Shown: positions 18,229-27,047, counted from the first letter of the stretch. The stretch: DNA of 64,000 nt from an uncultured Lachnospiraceae bacterium (GCA_944380185.1 CALWGV010000038.1:124001-188000); one strand, 5' to 3'. Translations and numbers: made by a program. The notes: generated from the sequence alone by a model not told the origin.

Positions 18229-19728
18229 TCAGCCCTGAGGCTGCGTCTCCTGAGGCTGGGTCTCCGGGGCGGGCACTTCGCCGCGGGCGATGGCTGCCTG
18301 TTCCGGCGTCATCCCCTCAGGCAGCACGCCTGCCAGATAGTCCTCCTCGCTCAGTCCTCCGGTGCCTACCGTCACATATCTGGGTGTGGCCCGGTAGGTG
18401 TCGATCTCGTCGCTCAGATATTCCTTGCTGACCAGCTCTCCGTCGATATATACTTCCTTGTAGGCATGGCCGGTAGCCCTGGGATATTCTCCCTGCGTCT
18501 GCTGCTGCGATCCATAGGGAAGGGAAGGATCATACTCATAGACGGTCTGGCCGGCATAAGGCCATTCCTCCGTCACATCGCTGTCGTAGCGGATCGTGCG
18601 GTTGTCCGGCCTCGTCTCCTTGCCCCAGAGGCCGATGTAGAGAGTTCCTCCGGAGGCCCAGGCCTCCACGTACACCGGATAATCCGTATTGTTGGCAAAC
18701 TCCAGGTTTTTGCCGGAAGACCAGGACTGACCGGAGTCCAGTCCCGGATCCACATAGGATACCGTCATGCTGTGGGGTGAGCGGGAGATCACATCCAGTT
18801 CTGCCAAGAGCACGGCATTGTAGCAGGTAGTCGACACCTGGCACAGGCCGCCGCCCAGAGAGTCGATATAACGGCCGCCCTGGTAGGCCACGGCTCCCCT
18901 GTATCCTCTCTCCGCCGTCACCGGATAGAGATAATCAAAAAAGGAAAGGGATTCGCCGGGCATCAGCACCACTCCGTCGATATAGCTGCAGGCCACGATC
19001 AGGTTCTGAGACCGGTCTGTCTCCGCCGGATTGTACGGCGTATCAAACTCGCCCAGCACATCCTGGACGGATTCAGCCATCTCGGTGCTGAGCCTGGGCT
19101 CCACCACCTGCACCACGGCATCCAGCGTCACGTCCTGGCCGCTAAGCCCCTGGTCGATAGCGCTTTTGACCGCAGCCTCGGTGGCTTCCACATCTACGCT
19201 CAGGCCGGTGACCGACTCCGTCACGGTAAATCCGCTCCCCGAGCGGGTCAGCGTCGCCTCCACGGGCTCCGCATACCTCTCCTGCGCCTGCTCATTCAAG
19301 TAATTGCGCAGAGCCTGTTCGTCCCAGGAGTACTCCACTGAAAGATCGACATTTTCATGCTCCACGTCGCGGATCTGCTGGTATCTCTCCAGCACATTGC
19401 CTGTGTTGCCCAGATTGGCTGCTTCCTCCACCACCTGCGGATTATCCCAGGTAAAGCCCAGCTCCGAAAAAGAAATCTCATCCTGATCTCCGTTGAAAGA
19501 CAGTCTCAGAGAAGCATTCTCCAAATCATTCACATAGGACTGCACCAGGCTCTGCGCCTCGTCTGCCGTCAATCCGCTGAGATCGATGCCTTCGATGCTT
19601 ACGCCCTGCGTAATCACCCGCTCATCGCTTCCCTCTTCCGCTGCATAGGCCCTCCCGGCTCCAAAGGAGGCAAGCGCCGCGGCAAAGGCAAACCCCGCCG
19701 CCAGCTTTCCCCAATATCTACCCGACAT
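18229..19728 (-). CDS. VanW domain protein with YoaR-type peptidoglycan-binding domains (copy 2)
   Basis: A 499-residue paralog with a cleavable signal peptide (FAFAAALASFGAGRAYAA, likely cut after AYA). It has the same domain order: PG-binding (IDLSGLTADEAQSLVQSY; LGFTWDNPQVVEEA), a second PG-binding domain, then VanW with VLMPGESLSFFDYLYP, GGGLCQVSTTCYNAVLLAEL and RSPHSMTVSYVDPGLDSG. It differs from its neighbours by a GRYIDSLGGGLC loop instead of GGYVDSIGGGIC and by an extra Cys after QVSTT. AAAGGAG precedes the ATG at 19728. It lies 191 bp from copy 3 and 150 bp from copy 1. Confidence 0.9.
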   Translation of the reverse strand: MSGRYWGKLAAGFAFAAALASFGAGRAYAAEEGSDERVITQGVSIEGIDLSGLTADEAQSLVQSYVNDLENASLRLSFNGDQDEISFSELGFTWDNPQVVEEAANLGNTGNVLERYQQIRDVEHENVDLSVEYSWDEQALRNYLNEQAQERYAEPVEATLTRSGSGFTVTESVTGLSVDVEATEAAVKSAIDQGLSGQDVTLDAVVQVVEPRLSTEMAESVQDVLGEFDTPYNPAETDRSQNLIVACSYIDGVVLMPGESLSFFDYLYPVTAERGYRGAVAYQGGRYIDSLGGGLCQVSTTCYNAVLLAELDVISRSPHSMTVSYVDPGLDSGQSWSSGKNLEFANNTDYPVYVEAWASGGTLYIGLWGKETRPDNRTIRYDSDVTEEWPYAGQTVYEYDPSLPYGSQQQTQGEYPRATGHAYKEVYIDGELVSKEYLSDEIDTYRATPRYVTVGTGGLSEEDYLAGVLPEGMTPEQAAIARGEVPAPETQPQETQPQG

Positions 19729-19919
19729 TTGTTATTCTCCTTTCTCTTTCGTCTCTATATCCATCAGATGCCGCTCTGCGCCCTTTTCTCTTCATCTTGT
19801 ATCTTTTCCGTGAAGAAAGGCCGCCACAATAAAAGTCCCGGCCGCAGCGCAAAACCTATTGTGACAGCCTTTTATTCTTTCGTGTTTCCGCGCAGAAAGC
19901 GGCGGCTGATCTTATTCTC

Positions 19920-21587
19920 TTATTCTGCAGCTCCCGTCCCGGCTGAAGCTCCTCCCTCGCCGGAGGGCTGAGACTCGGTTGGAGGTTCTACCGGCGCCTC
20001 GCTGGGCTGGGTCGCCTCTGAACTGGGCTCGGTGGCTCCCGCGGAAGGCTGCGTCGCCTCTGTAGAAGGTTCCGTGGCCTCCGTGGAGGGCTGGGTCGCC
20101 TCCGTGGAGGGCTGCGTTACCGGCTGCTGCGGCTGTTGCTGCTGTCCCTGATCCTGCGGCTGGGTCTCCGTCGTCGGCTGAACTCCGGCCAGATACTCCT
20201 CCTCGGTCAGACCGCCGGTACCGATGGTCTGCTTGGCGATAGACGCGCGGTATGTATCGGTATACATGGCCTCATCGCTGACCACCTCGCCGTCCACAAT
20301 CACTCTCTTGTAGGCGGTGGCCTTCACCTGAGGATACTCTCCCTGGACGCCGGTCACCGTGCCGTAGGGCAGATTCGGATCATAAGTGGTCTGCACCTGT
20401 CCTCTGTAAAGATAAGTCTCGGTGTACTCGCTGTAATACTCGACCTCGCGGTTATCCGGGCGGGTCTCCGTGCCCCAGAAAGCGATATAGAGCTGCCCGC
20501 CTCTGGCCCAGGCCTCCACATAGACCGGATAATCCGTATTGTTGGCAAATCTCAGATCCTTGCCGGAAGACTCCGCCTCAGCGGAATCCAAACCGGGATC
20601 GGCATAGCTCACCGTCATCGAATGGGGATAACGGCTGATCACCTCAAACTCCGCCTTCAGCACCGCATTGTACACCGTAGTGGAAATCTGGCAGATGCCG
20701 CCGCCAATGGAGTCCACATAGCCGCCGTCCGCATAGGCGATGGCGCTGCGGTATCCATTTTCCACCGTGCAGGGGTAGAGATAGTCGTGGAGGGACATCT
20801 CCTCGCCGGGCAGCATCACCACGCCGTTGATGAAGCCGGTGCCGTTGATCAGATTCTGAGAACGGTCCGTCTCTGCCGCATTATAACGGGTGGAATGTTC
20901 GCCCAGGAGATCGTGAATGCTCTCCACAATCTCCGTGGTAAGTCTGGGCTCCAGCACCTCCACCACGGCGTCGACCTCCAGATCGCCGCCATTCCATTCT
21001 CCCGCCACAGCTTCCTTGATGGCCTTGACGGTGGAAGCGATGTCTACGGTGAGACCATCCTGGGATTCCGTCGTCTCAAAGGGATTGGACGCAGAACTGG
21101 TACGGGTGATCGTCGCCTCCACCGCCTCCGTCTCCATCTCGTCAGCCTGCTCCTGCAGGTAGGATTCCAGTGCATCGTCATCCCATGAATACGCAAGCTC
21201 CAGCACGACGCTTTCATTTTTCAGATTGGAAAGAGCCTTGTAGCGTTCCAGAATGTTGCCGCTGTTGCCAAGGGCGACAGCCTCGTCTACCACATCGGGA
21301 TTGTCCCAGGAAAATCCCAGTTCCGAAAAGCTGACCCGGCTCTCCTGTCCGTTAAAGGAAAGCACCAATTCGCTGTCTTTTAGAGAATCCACATAATTCT
21401 CCACAGCAGTCTCGGCCTCCTGGCTCGTCATCCCGCTTACGTCCACCTGACCGATAAACACACCATCAGCGATCACCGGTTCTGTCTGCCCGGACGTCGC
21501 CGACGCCCCGTAGGCTCTTCCGACTATCGCCAATACGGCGCAGGCCAGACACGCGGTCACAAGCTTTACGCCTCTACGAATTTTCAT
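19920..21587 (-). CDS. VanW domain protein with YoaR-type domains and a repeat tail (copy 3)
   Basis: The longest of the three paralogs (555 residues). A signal peptide (LVTACLACAVLAIVGRAYGA) is followed by two PG-binding domains (VSGMTSQEAETAVENY; SQDGLTVDIASTVKA) and the VanW core with VMLPGEEMSLHDYLYP, GGGICQISTTVYNAVLKAEF and RYPHSMTVSYADPGLDSA. The last 65 residues are a low-complexity tail of heptads such as QPSTEAT, likely an extended cell-wall spacer. It is the first gene of the trio and has a recognisable promoter 50 bases upstream; GAGGAG precedes the ATG. Confidence 0.9.
   Translation of the reverse strand: MKIRRGVKLVTACLACAVLAIVGRAYGASATSGQTEPVIADGVFIGQVDVSGMTSQEAETAVENYVDSLKDSELVLSFNGQESRVSFSELGFSWDNPDVVDEAVALGNSGNILERYKALSNLKNESVVLELAYSWDDDALESYLQEQADEMETEAVEATITRTSSASNPFETTESQDGLTVDIASTVKAIKEAVAGEWNGGDLEVDAVVEVLEPRLTTEIVESIHDLLGEHSTRYNAAETDRSQNLINGTGFINGVVMLPGEEMSLHDYLYPCTVENGYRSAIAYADGGYVDSIGGGICQISTTVYNAVLKAEFEVISRYPHSMTVSYADPGLDSAEAESSGKDLRFANNTDYPVYVEAWARGGQLYIAFWGTETRPDNREVEYYSEYTETYLYRGQVQTTYDPNLPYGTVTGVQGEYPQVKATAYKRVIVDGEVVSDEAMYTDTYRASIAKQTIGTGGLTEEEYLAGVQPTTETQPQDQGQQQQPQQPVTQPSTEATQPSTEATEPSTEATQPSAGATEPSSEATQPSEAPVEPPTESQPSGEGGASAGTGAAE
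19995..20114 (-). repeat. 21-bp coding repeats (PSTEAT heptads) in the VanW copy 3 tail
   Basis: Residues ~492-531 of the encoded protein are built from about five degenerate seven-residue units (QPSTEAT, EPSTEAT, QPSAGAT, EPSSEAT) and then break up. In-frame 21-bp units of this type can change number by slippage. Confidence 0.75.
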
Positions 21588-21634
21588 AAGTAAAAACTCC
21601 TCTTTTTAAAAAACATGCTCAGTTACACAGTACC

Positions 21635-21662
21635 ATTTTAACCGAAATCTTCGATTTTTCAA
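21635..21662 (-). promoter_or_regulatory. Promoter of the VanW cluster
   Basis: On the minus strand TTGAAA (21657-21662), 16 bases, then TAAAAT (21635-21640), about 48 bases before the first VanW start codon. A second, poorer candidate (TTGAAT-18-TATTAC) lies further upstream. Confidence 0.5.
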
Positions 21663-21721
21663 GCGTCTGCGAAAAATGTAATACTCTTGTCATAAAATCG
21701 TATTCAATTAGACATATCCGG

Positions 21722-21829
21722 CTACATCAGATAGCTGAGAACCATCGGAAGCACCATGGTGATGATCAGGACGGCAATGATTACGCCAGTGATAACCCTC
21801 CTGGTCTTCTTGTTCTGCATATTCATCAT
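21722..21829 (-). CDS. Small single-span membrane protein (35 residues)
   Basis: A 35-residue ORF: a positively charged start (MMNMQNKKTRR) followed by one hydrophobic helix, VITGVIIAVLIITMVLPMVL. AGGAG and AGAGG lie upstream of the ATG at 21829. The start codon is four bases past the stop of the radical SAM gene, so it is probably the last gene of that operon. Comparable short K/R-plus-helix proteins occur in Lachnospiraceae genomes, but no function is known. A longer in-frame form from 22006 would overlap the radical SAM gene and is rejected. Confidence 0.6.
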   Translation of the reverse strand: MMNMQNKKTRRVITGVIIAVLIITMVLPMVLSYLM

Positions 21830-21833
21830 GATT

Positions 21834-23672
21834 TTATACCTCTTCTCCTTTCTGTCCGGAGGATTCCTCCTCTGTCTTCGGCAGGACAAAGCCCGGGACC
21901 TCGCGGACCGAGGCGTTGCCGGTAAGTGGATTACGCCTATTGTAGTCAAATAATACCAGTCTTTTTTGTCCATTCTGTGAAAAGCCCTCGGAAATAATCT
22001 CGGCATGGGTCATATGGAGAATCTGACGATAGCTCATCCCCTCATAGCCGGCGAATTCCCTTCCCTCAGCCACAGCCTGCGCATACCAATCGGTCACCGC
22101 CTGGCGGCAGCCATCCATATCCGGCGCGAAGCCGGGCCTCACCTTGGCATTTTCCCGCAGGTAATAATCATATACTAAAATTTCACGCCATGCAACCTCC
22201 GACATCTGGAATTTCTGCGGATCCTGCAAGATAAATTCCCACAGCGCCGCAAAGCGCTGCCCCCGGCTGAGCTGCCGCTCAAACAATCCTTTTCTCTCAT
22301 AATAATCTGCCGCCGCTTCATAGAAGGCAAAAGGCGAGGAGAAGTATCCCGCAAGTCTCTCCACGGCCGTCGGAAATTGACCGCTGTTGTAATAAATGTC
22401 AAGCACCTTCTCGATCCGTTTCAGACGACAGATCTCCTCGTAGGAGAGCCAGGAAGTCTGCAGGACCTCATAGGGAGGCTCGCTGCTGTAGACAAGACCA
22501 TATTCCTCCGCCTGCCGGTGCATGGCGGACCCTGCCAGCACCTTCAGAAATCCCAGCTGCAGCTTCTGCGGCCGCTGGCTGTACACCCAGTCGAAGGAAC
22601 GCCCAAAGCTTGCATAGTCTTCCCACGGAAGGCCCGCGATCAGGTCCAGGTGAATATGGACATTGTTCTCCGCAGAAATCCGCCGCACATTGGCTGCCAA
22701 TTTTTCCAGATCTGTCTTTCGCCGAATAGCACGCAGTGTGTCTGCATTGACCGACTGAACGCCGATTTCCAGCTGAACCAGGCCCGGCCGCATTTCCCTC
22801 AGGATAGAAAGCTCCTCCTCATCCAGCAGATCGGCGGACACCTCGAAATGGAAATTGGTGACGCCGTTGTCGCGGGCAGCCAGATACCTCCAGATTCTCT
22901 TGGTATGAGCATGGGCAGCGTTGAAGGTCCGGTCCACAAACTTCACCTGAGGGACGCGGCGCTCCAGGAAAACAGCCAGCTCCTGCTTCACCAGTTCCCA
23001 GTCTCTGAACCGCAGCCTTTTTTCCAGGGAGGAAAGACAGTAGCTGCAGGAAAAAGGACAGCCTCTGCTGCTCTCATAATACAGTATTTTATGCTCCTCC
23101 CCTTCCTCTTCATGCTCATAAACAAAGGGAAGAGACGACATTTCCAGGCAGGGCCGTTCCTTCGTCCGATGCAGCTTTTCACTCTGCCCATCTTCCGAGA
23201 TGCCTCTGTACAAAAGTCCGGGAATGGCCTCCAGCTCCTGCCAGAACTGAGGAACCAGCTCTCGCTCGGCGCTTTCCCATCTTATGCAGCAGGCGAGCAG
23301 CTGGGCAAAGGTCTCTTCTCCCTCGCCGATCATGACGCCCCGCACAAAGGGAAGGGCCCCAAGAAGCCCTTCCCCGTCATAGGAGGCCTCCGGACCGCCA
23401 AGCCACAGCTCTGTACCGGGCAGCAGCCGGTGAAGGTCCGCCGCCAGCGCCCTCACCATGCTGATATTCCAGATATAGCAGGAAAAACCCACCGCATCCG
23501 GACGGCGTCTGTATATGTCCGCCAGAATGTCTCCTCTGTTTTGATTGATCGTATATTCTGCCGCTTCCACCCAGTCGCTCATGCCCTTTGCCCGGGCATA
23601 AGCCATAAGGCTTCTGACAGCCAGATTGCTGTGGATATATTTGCTCCCCACAGCTACCAGCAAAAACTTCAT
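21834..23672 (-). CDS. B12-binding domain radical SAM protein with DUF4080-type C-terminus
   Basis: A 612-residue protein. The N-terminal Rossmann-like cobalamin-binding domain starts MKFLLVAVGSKYIHSNLAVR and includes VGFSCYIWNI and LGGPEAS. The radical SAM domain has CPFSCSYC at residues 205-212 (CxxxCxxC for the 4Fe-4S cluster), then GVQSVNADTL and HLDLIAGLPWED. A C-terminal region of about 150 residues matches the family found after such domains. The usual B12-coordinating DxHxxG motif is not obvious, so cobalamin binding may be lost. It shares ATGA with the MalY-type gene upstream. Substrate unknown. Confidence 0.9.
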   Translation of the reverse strand: MKFLLVAVGSKYIHSNLAVRSLMAYARAKGMSDWVEAAEYTINQNRGDILADIYRRRPDAVGFSCYIWNISMVRALAADLHRLLPGTELWLGGPEASYDGEGLLGALPFVRGVMIGEGEETFAQLLACCIRWESAERELVPQFWQELEAIPGLLYRGISEDGQSEKLHRTKERPCLEMSSLPFVYEHEEEGEEHKILYYESSRGCPFSCSYCLSSLEKRLRFRDWELVKQELAVFLERRVPQVKFVDRTFNAAHAHTKRIWRYLAARDNGVTNFHFEVSADLLDEEELSILREMRPGLVQLEIGVQSVNADTLRAIRRKTDLEKLAANVRRISAENNVHIHLDLIAGLPWEDYASFGRSFDWVYSQRPQKLQLGFLKVLAGSAMHRQAEEYGLVYSSEPPYEVLQTSWLSYEEICRLKRIEKVLDIYYNSGQFPTAVERLAGYFSSPFAFYEAAADYYERKGLFERQLSRGQRFAALWEFILQDPQKFQMSEVAWREILVYDYYLRENAKVRPGFAPDMDGCRQAVTDWYAQAVAEGREFAGYEGMSYRQILHMTHAEIISEGFSQNGQKRLVLFDYNRRNPLTGNASVREVPGFVLPKTEEESSGQKGEEV

Positions 23673-24868
23673 TGATTCTGCCCCTGCTTCCCTTCGTAGG
23701 CTTTGACTGCGGCGCACAATTTTTCTGCCGCCAGTTTTATATTCTCCCTGCCGGTGGCCAGATTGATCCGAATAAAAGGAGCATAGGCACTCCCCCCAAA
23801 CCACTCGCCGTAGTCCACTGCCAGGCCGGCCATATCCTGCACCACCAGCTTCATATCCTCCGGCTTCACGTAGGAGGACAGATTTACCCAGGCCAGATAG
23901 GTCCCCTCAAGAGGAGACATCACTGCCTCCGGCAGCTCGTCCGCCAGGACTCCCCGCAGGCAGGCAGCATTATCCCTAATTATGGAAAGAATGGCATCCA
24001 GCCACTCCCGTCCACCCTCATAGGCCGCTCTCACCGCCACATACCCCATCATGCCGCCGTCGCCCACATGAAGGCGCCCGGTGAAAGCATCCCATTTTTC
24101 GCGAACCTGCTCATCGGGGATAATCACGATGGAATTCTTCATTCCGGCCAGATTGAAGGTCTTGCTGGCCGCCGTCATGGTCACCAGCATATGCGTATAG
24201 TCTCCCACGGTTGCCGCCGCTGTCTGCTTCTTGTCCCCGACAATCAGATCGTGGTGGATCTCATCGGCCAGCACGAAAATCCCGTGGGCTTTGCAGCAGT
24301 CCAGCAGGGCTCCCAGCTCCTCACGGCTCCAGACCCTCCCCACCGGATTATGGGGCGAACACAGGATGAAAAGCTTCATCTTCCCCTCCTCCGCCAGTCT
24401 CTCAAAATGTTCCATATCCATGTGGTAGCAGCCTCCCTCTTCCCTAAGAGGACAGTCCACCAAGGTACGGCCATTGTCCTTCACCGCATTCATAAAGGGA
24501 TAGTACACCGGCGTCATCACACCTATGCCATCGCCAGGCTCCGTCAGAATCTGCACCAGCCAGTTGATGGCAGGCACCACACCCGGAGAATAGCGCAGCC
24601 ACTGTTTTTCCACCTCATAGCCGTGGTATTTCTTCTCCCAGGTCATAAATGCCTCATAATACCCCTCCGGCACCCGGTAGTATCCGTAGAGCCCTTCCTT
24701 CGCGCAGGTCTCAAGAGCCTCCCGCACGCAGGCAGGCGCCTCAAAATCCATATCTGCCACCCACAGGGGCATCAGATCCGCCTTGCCAAAACGCTCCTCC
24801 AGAGAATCCCATTTGTTGCAGTCCGTCCCTCTCCTGTCGCGATATATGATTTCTTCTGTCTTGTTCAT
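23669..24868 (-). CDS. MalY/PatB family PLP-dependent aminotransferase or C-S lyase
   Basis: A 399-residue fold-type I PLP enzyme. Signatures are DLMPLWVADMDFEAPACVREAL at the N-terminus, YSPGVVPAINWLVQ, CSPHNPVGRVW, VLADEIHHDLIV and TAASKTFNLAGMKNSIVI, with the Schiff-base Lys in ASKTFN. The MPLWVADMDF opening and the DEIHHDL motif are specific for the MalY/PatB group (cystathionine beta-lyase-like), not for aspartate aminotransferases. The promoter TTGACT-18-TATAAT is upstream and AAGGAGG precedes the ATG. Activity on cystathionine, cysteine or another substrate is not determined. Confidence 0.92.
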   Translation of the reverse strand: MNKTEEIIYRDRRGTDCNKWDSLEERFGKADLMPLWVADMDFEAPACVREALETCAKEGLYGYYRVPEGYYEAFMTWEKKYHGYEVEKQWLRYSPGVVPAINWLVQILTEPGDGIGVMTPVYYPFMNAVKDNGRTLVDCPLREEGGCYHMDMEHFERLAEEGKMKLFILCSPHNPVGRVWSREELGALLDCCKAHGIFVLADEIHHDLIVGDKKQTAAATVGDYTHMLVTMTAASKTFNLAGMKNSIVIIPDEQVREKWDAFTGRLHVGDGGMMGYVAVRAAYEGGREWLDAILSIIRDNAACLRGVLADELPEAVMSPLEGTYLAWVNLSSYVKPEDMKLVVQDMAGLAVDYGEWFGGSAYAPFIRINLATGRENIKLAAEKLCAAVKAYEGKQGQNQ

Positions 24869-24968
24869 GATGCTTTCCTCCTTAATATAGGTCAGCTGTT
24901 TTTTCTCCGGCGGGTTTGCACGCCATGTGTAATGTATTATTCTCTGCAGCTTCCAGATTTCTGATTTG

Positions 24969-24998
24969 ATTATATGTCAGAAAAACCCTGCAAGTCAA
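24969..24998 (-). promoter_or_regulatory. Promoter of the MalY-radical SAM operon
   Basis: On the minus strand TTGACT (24993-24998), 18 bases, then TATAAT (24969-24974). The leader to the start codon is about 94 bases; no riboswitch structure was recognised in it. Confidence 0.75.
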
Positions 24999-25009
24999 TG
25001 GGAACAGAG

Positions 25010-25053
25010 CAAAATACGGGCCCGCCGGATTTTTCTCATCCCGGCGGACCCGC
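25010..25053 (-). terminator. Intrinsic terminator after the HPr-like gene
   Basis: A GC-rich stem (CGGGTCCGCCGGGA with TCCGGCGGGCCCG, one wobble) around a short A-rich loop. The minus strand then reads TATTTTGC. Confidence 0.7.
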
Positions 25054-25081
25054 CATTAGATCTTCCTGTCCAAGCGATTCT

Positions 25082-25345
25082 CTAGCCGATCTGCTGCAGC
25101 ACCGGCGAGGTCGGCTTGAGAGCAAACTTAGATAATCTATCCATCACCCATGGATACTCCTCATCTGCATACACGACCAGTGTCAGCACCTTGGAGAAAT
25201 CCAGGGATAAAACGCCCAGCATCGATTTGGCATCGATATCATTTTTTCCCTCCACCAGATCATACTCCCCCGGCAGCTCCTGCACACAGTCAATAAAATT
25301 TAGTACCTGTTCGCTCGAAGTAAATTTGATACGCATCTCTTTCAT
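25082..25345 (-). CDS. HPr-like protein without phosphoacceptor histidine
   Basis: An 87-residue protein with the HPr fold pattern: two beta-alpha-beta units and, in the middle, DIDAKSMLGVLSLDFSKVLTLVV, the KSxxG block with the position equivalent to regulatory Ser46. The N-terminal loop that normally holds GxHARP is EQVLNFIDCVQ, so the catalytic His15 is absent and PTS phosphotransfer is not possible. It resembles Crh-type or lineage-specific HPr paralogs of clostridia. It stands alone between two terminators. A regulatory role through Ser phosphorylation is only inference. Confidence 0.8.
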   Translation of the reverse strand: MKEMRIKFTSSEQVLNFIDCVQELPGEYDLVEGKNDIDAKSMLGVLSLDFSKVLTLVVYADEEYPWVMDRLSKFALKPTSPVLQQIG

Positions 25346-25435
25346 TATTTCTCCCCCTTACCTTGGGTGGAACATGCCCGCAGTGTGATCTGCCACGGGT
25401 ATTAGATTGACAGGTTTTATGACAACCCTGTGGTG

Positions 25436-25468
25436 CAAAAGAGGCAAGGAGAACCATCCTTGCCTCTT
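25436..25468 (-). terminator. Intrinsic terminator after the M61-like gene
   Basis: GAGGCAAGGA and TCCTTGCCTC (25441-25450, 25457-25466) form a perfect 10-bp stem with a 6-base loop, followed on the minus strand by TTTTGC. Confidence 0.8.
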
Positions 25469-25551
25469 GTCTACATTCTAACAGTCGCCCGAAAAAATGT
25501 CAATATTTTTTCGGCATTTTTCTCATTTTTTTACGACTTTTTAATGCTATT

Positions 25552-26973
25552 CTAACGTTTTTTATATTCGTTTTCCCGCATTCGAAAATGATATCTAACA
25601 CAGCTTCCCTCCCCTGCGTCATCCGCCTCCTCCGTCGGCCGGACGGAAAACAGCCCGTCAAACATCTCCTCATCTGGAATCTGCAGCTCTCCCTGCGCCA
25701 TCCGCCGGTAGTCACCGAGTCCATTTTCACCCAGTTCTTCCTCCAGAAGCCGCAGATACACTTTTTCCGTCTGCCGTTCTGCGGGAACAGCACACATGGC
25801 CAGTACCAGATTGTCCAGACTTCTCTTCCCCTGGGACGCCCGGCGTATCTGTCCGTCCGTCTGCACCAGGTAGAAGAAGCCTCTCGCACCAAACATCTGC
25901 CGGGCTGCGCTGTCCCTCCAATACAGCCTTCCCGCTTCCTGATTGGTTAAAGTCCGGTAAGGATTCCCAAAATAAAGTGCCGCTCTCCTCTCCAATGCCT
26001 GCCGCACATATTCTGCGGTGACCAGTCCGGCTCTCAGCGGCAGGACAAGGCTGTAGTATGCCGCACAGCCGTCCACATACCAGCGTCCCGCTGCTGCCGT
26101 TTCGTCCTTCATCGCAATCCAGCTGTGCGTCATCCCGCAAGATAAAAGATCTGTCAGGCTGTCGGCCGCAGGCATCGCCCTCCCGCTGCAGTCCACAAGG
26201 AGAGACCTGTATCCTGCCGTTTCCTTTTCACGGTCTGCAAAAGGATCCCGGCGCACAAAAATGCGATAGGACAGCCCTTCCCTCTCCCCGAAAAACTTCC
26301 TTATGCAGTCAAAGAGCTGCTTCAGCCTTCCACTCGTCTCCTGCACATCGAAAGGACTGGAGCCAAACCAGTATACGCCCAGGTCTCCTTCGGTCTTCCT
26401 GCGAAGCATACCGCAGGCAAAGCCGGCAAACCACAGTTCATCCCGGCTGCACCGAATCTCTCCCTCCCCCTCGAAAAAGGCGCAGACCCCATGGCTGCCG
26501 TCAGGCATCCGCCCGAGATTCCAGCGAACAGCCACCTGCTCTTTCTCAAATTCCGGCAGGGCCAGGAAAGCAACGCCAAAACCACTTGCTCCCCCTTCCT
26601 CAGCCCGAAAAGCAAAGGGAGGGGCGCAGCCGTCCCCTTCCTGCGCCCGGCGGGGCAGAACACTGTAGCGATAGCAATAAGCCCCCTCCACCGGCCGCTC
26701 GGCAATAAAACGAATGGTGTGAAGCTCTGGCCTTGTCTCCTGATGGGTGACGGAGAATATCACCGGCCTATCCGCTTCATCCGACGCAAAAACAAGATCA
26801 CGAATTTCACAGCAGTCAGCCGCAGCGACAGATTCCCCGATCTCCGCCAGGATTCCGCCCTCCGGCACGCCGTAGCCGTCCACCCTTACACAGATGTCCA
26901 GCCGGGAAAGTCCTTCCCCCTCCTTCTCCATAAAAGGACTCAGTTCAATTCTGATTTCTGCCAATTCTATCAT
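25552..26973 (-). CDS. M61 peptidase-like protein lacking the zinc motif
   Basis: A 473-residue cytoplasmic protein with M61 (glycyl aminopeptidase) layout: an N-terminal beta-rich domain, then a thermolysin-like region with SCGMTHSWIAM where HExxH should be. It continues with WYVDGCAAYYSLVLPLRAGLV, which resembles the WxxEG..YY...L..RAG block of the family but has Asp instead of the zinc-binding Glu. With both His and Glu ligands missing, peptidase activity is unlikely. The promoter TTGACA-17-TATTCT lies at 27008-27036, so the in-frame ATG at 27054 is upstream of transcription and is rejected. A TTG at 26964, nine bases after AAGGAG, is an alternative to the ATG at 26973. Confidence 0.7.
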   Translation of the reverse strand: MIELAEIRIELSPFMEKEGEGLSRLDICVRVDGYGVPEGGILAEIGESVAAADCCEIRDLVFASDEADRPVIFSVTHQETRPELHTIRFIAERPVEGAYCYRYSVLPRRAQEGDGCAPPFAFRAEEGGASGFGVAFLALPEFEKEQVAVRWNLGRMPDGSHGVCAFFEGEGEIRCSRDELWFAGFACGMLRRKTEGDLGVYWFGSSPFDVQETSGRLKQLFDCIRKFFGEREGLSYRIFVRRDPFADREKETAGYRSLLVDCSGRAMPAADSLTDLLSCGMTHSWIAMKDETAAAGRWYVDGCAAYYSLVLPLRAGLVTAEYVRQALERRAALYFGNPYRTLTNQEAGRLYWRDSAARQMFGARGFFYLVQTDGQIRRASQGKRSLDNLVLAMCAVPAERQTEKVYLRLLEEELGENGLGDYRRMAQGELQIPDEEMFDGLFSVRPTEEADDAGEGSCVRYHFRMRENEYKKR

Positions 26974-27007
26974 CTCCTTCTGTCCTTTAGCTTTGGCATT
27001 TAACAGT

Positions 27008-27036
27008 AGAATACTCCTAAGCCGCAGTTTTGTCAA
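27008..27036 (-). promoter_or_regulatory. Promoter of the M61-like gene
   Basis: On the minus strand TTGACA (27031-27036), 17 bases, then TATTCT (27008-27013). It is back-to-back with the divergent PadR/DUF2812 promoter, whose -35 begins 12 bases away. Confidence 0.75.
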
Positions 27037-27047
27037 AGAAATCCTTC

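Noticed and set aside
21830..22006. Longer form of the 35-residue membrane protein
   Set aside because: The extra 59 residues are an out-of-phase reading of the radical SAM gene; the ribosome site supports 21829.
24869..24961. Possible riboswitch in the MalY-radical SAM leader
   Set aside because: The 94-base leader has no conserved core of SAM, cobalamin or T-box elements that I can recognise.
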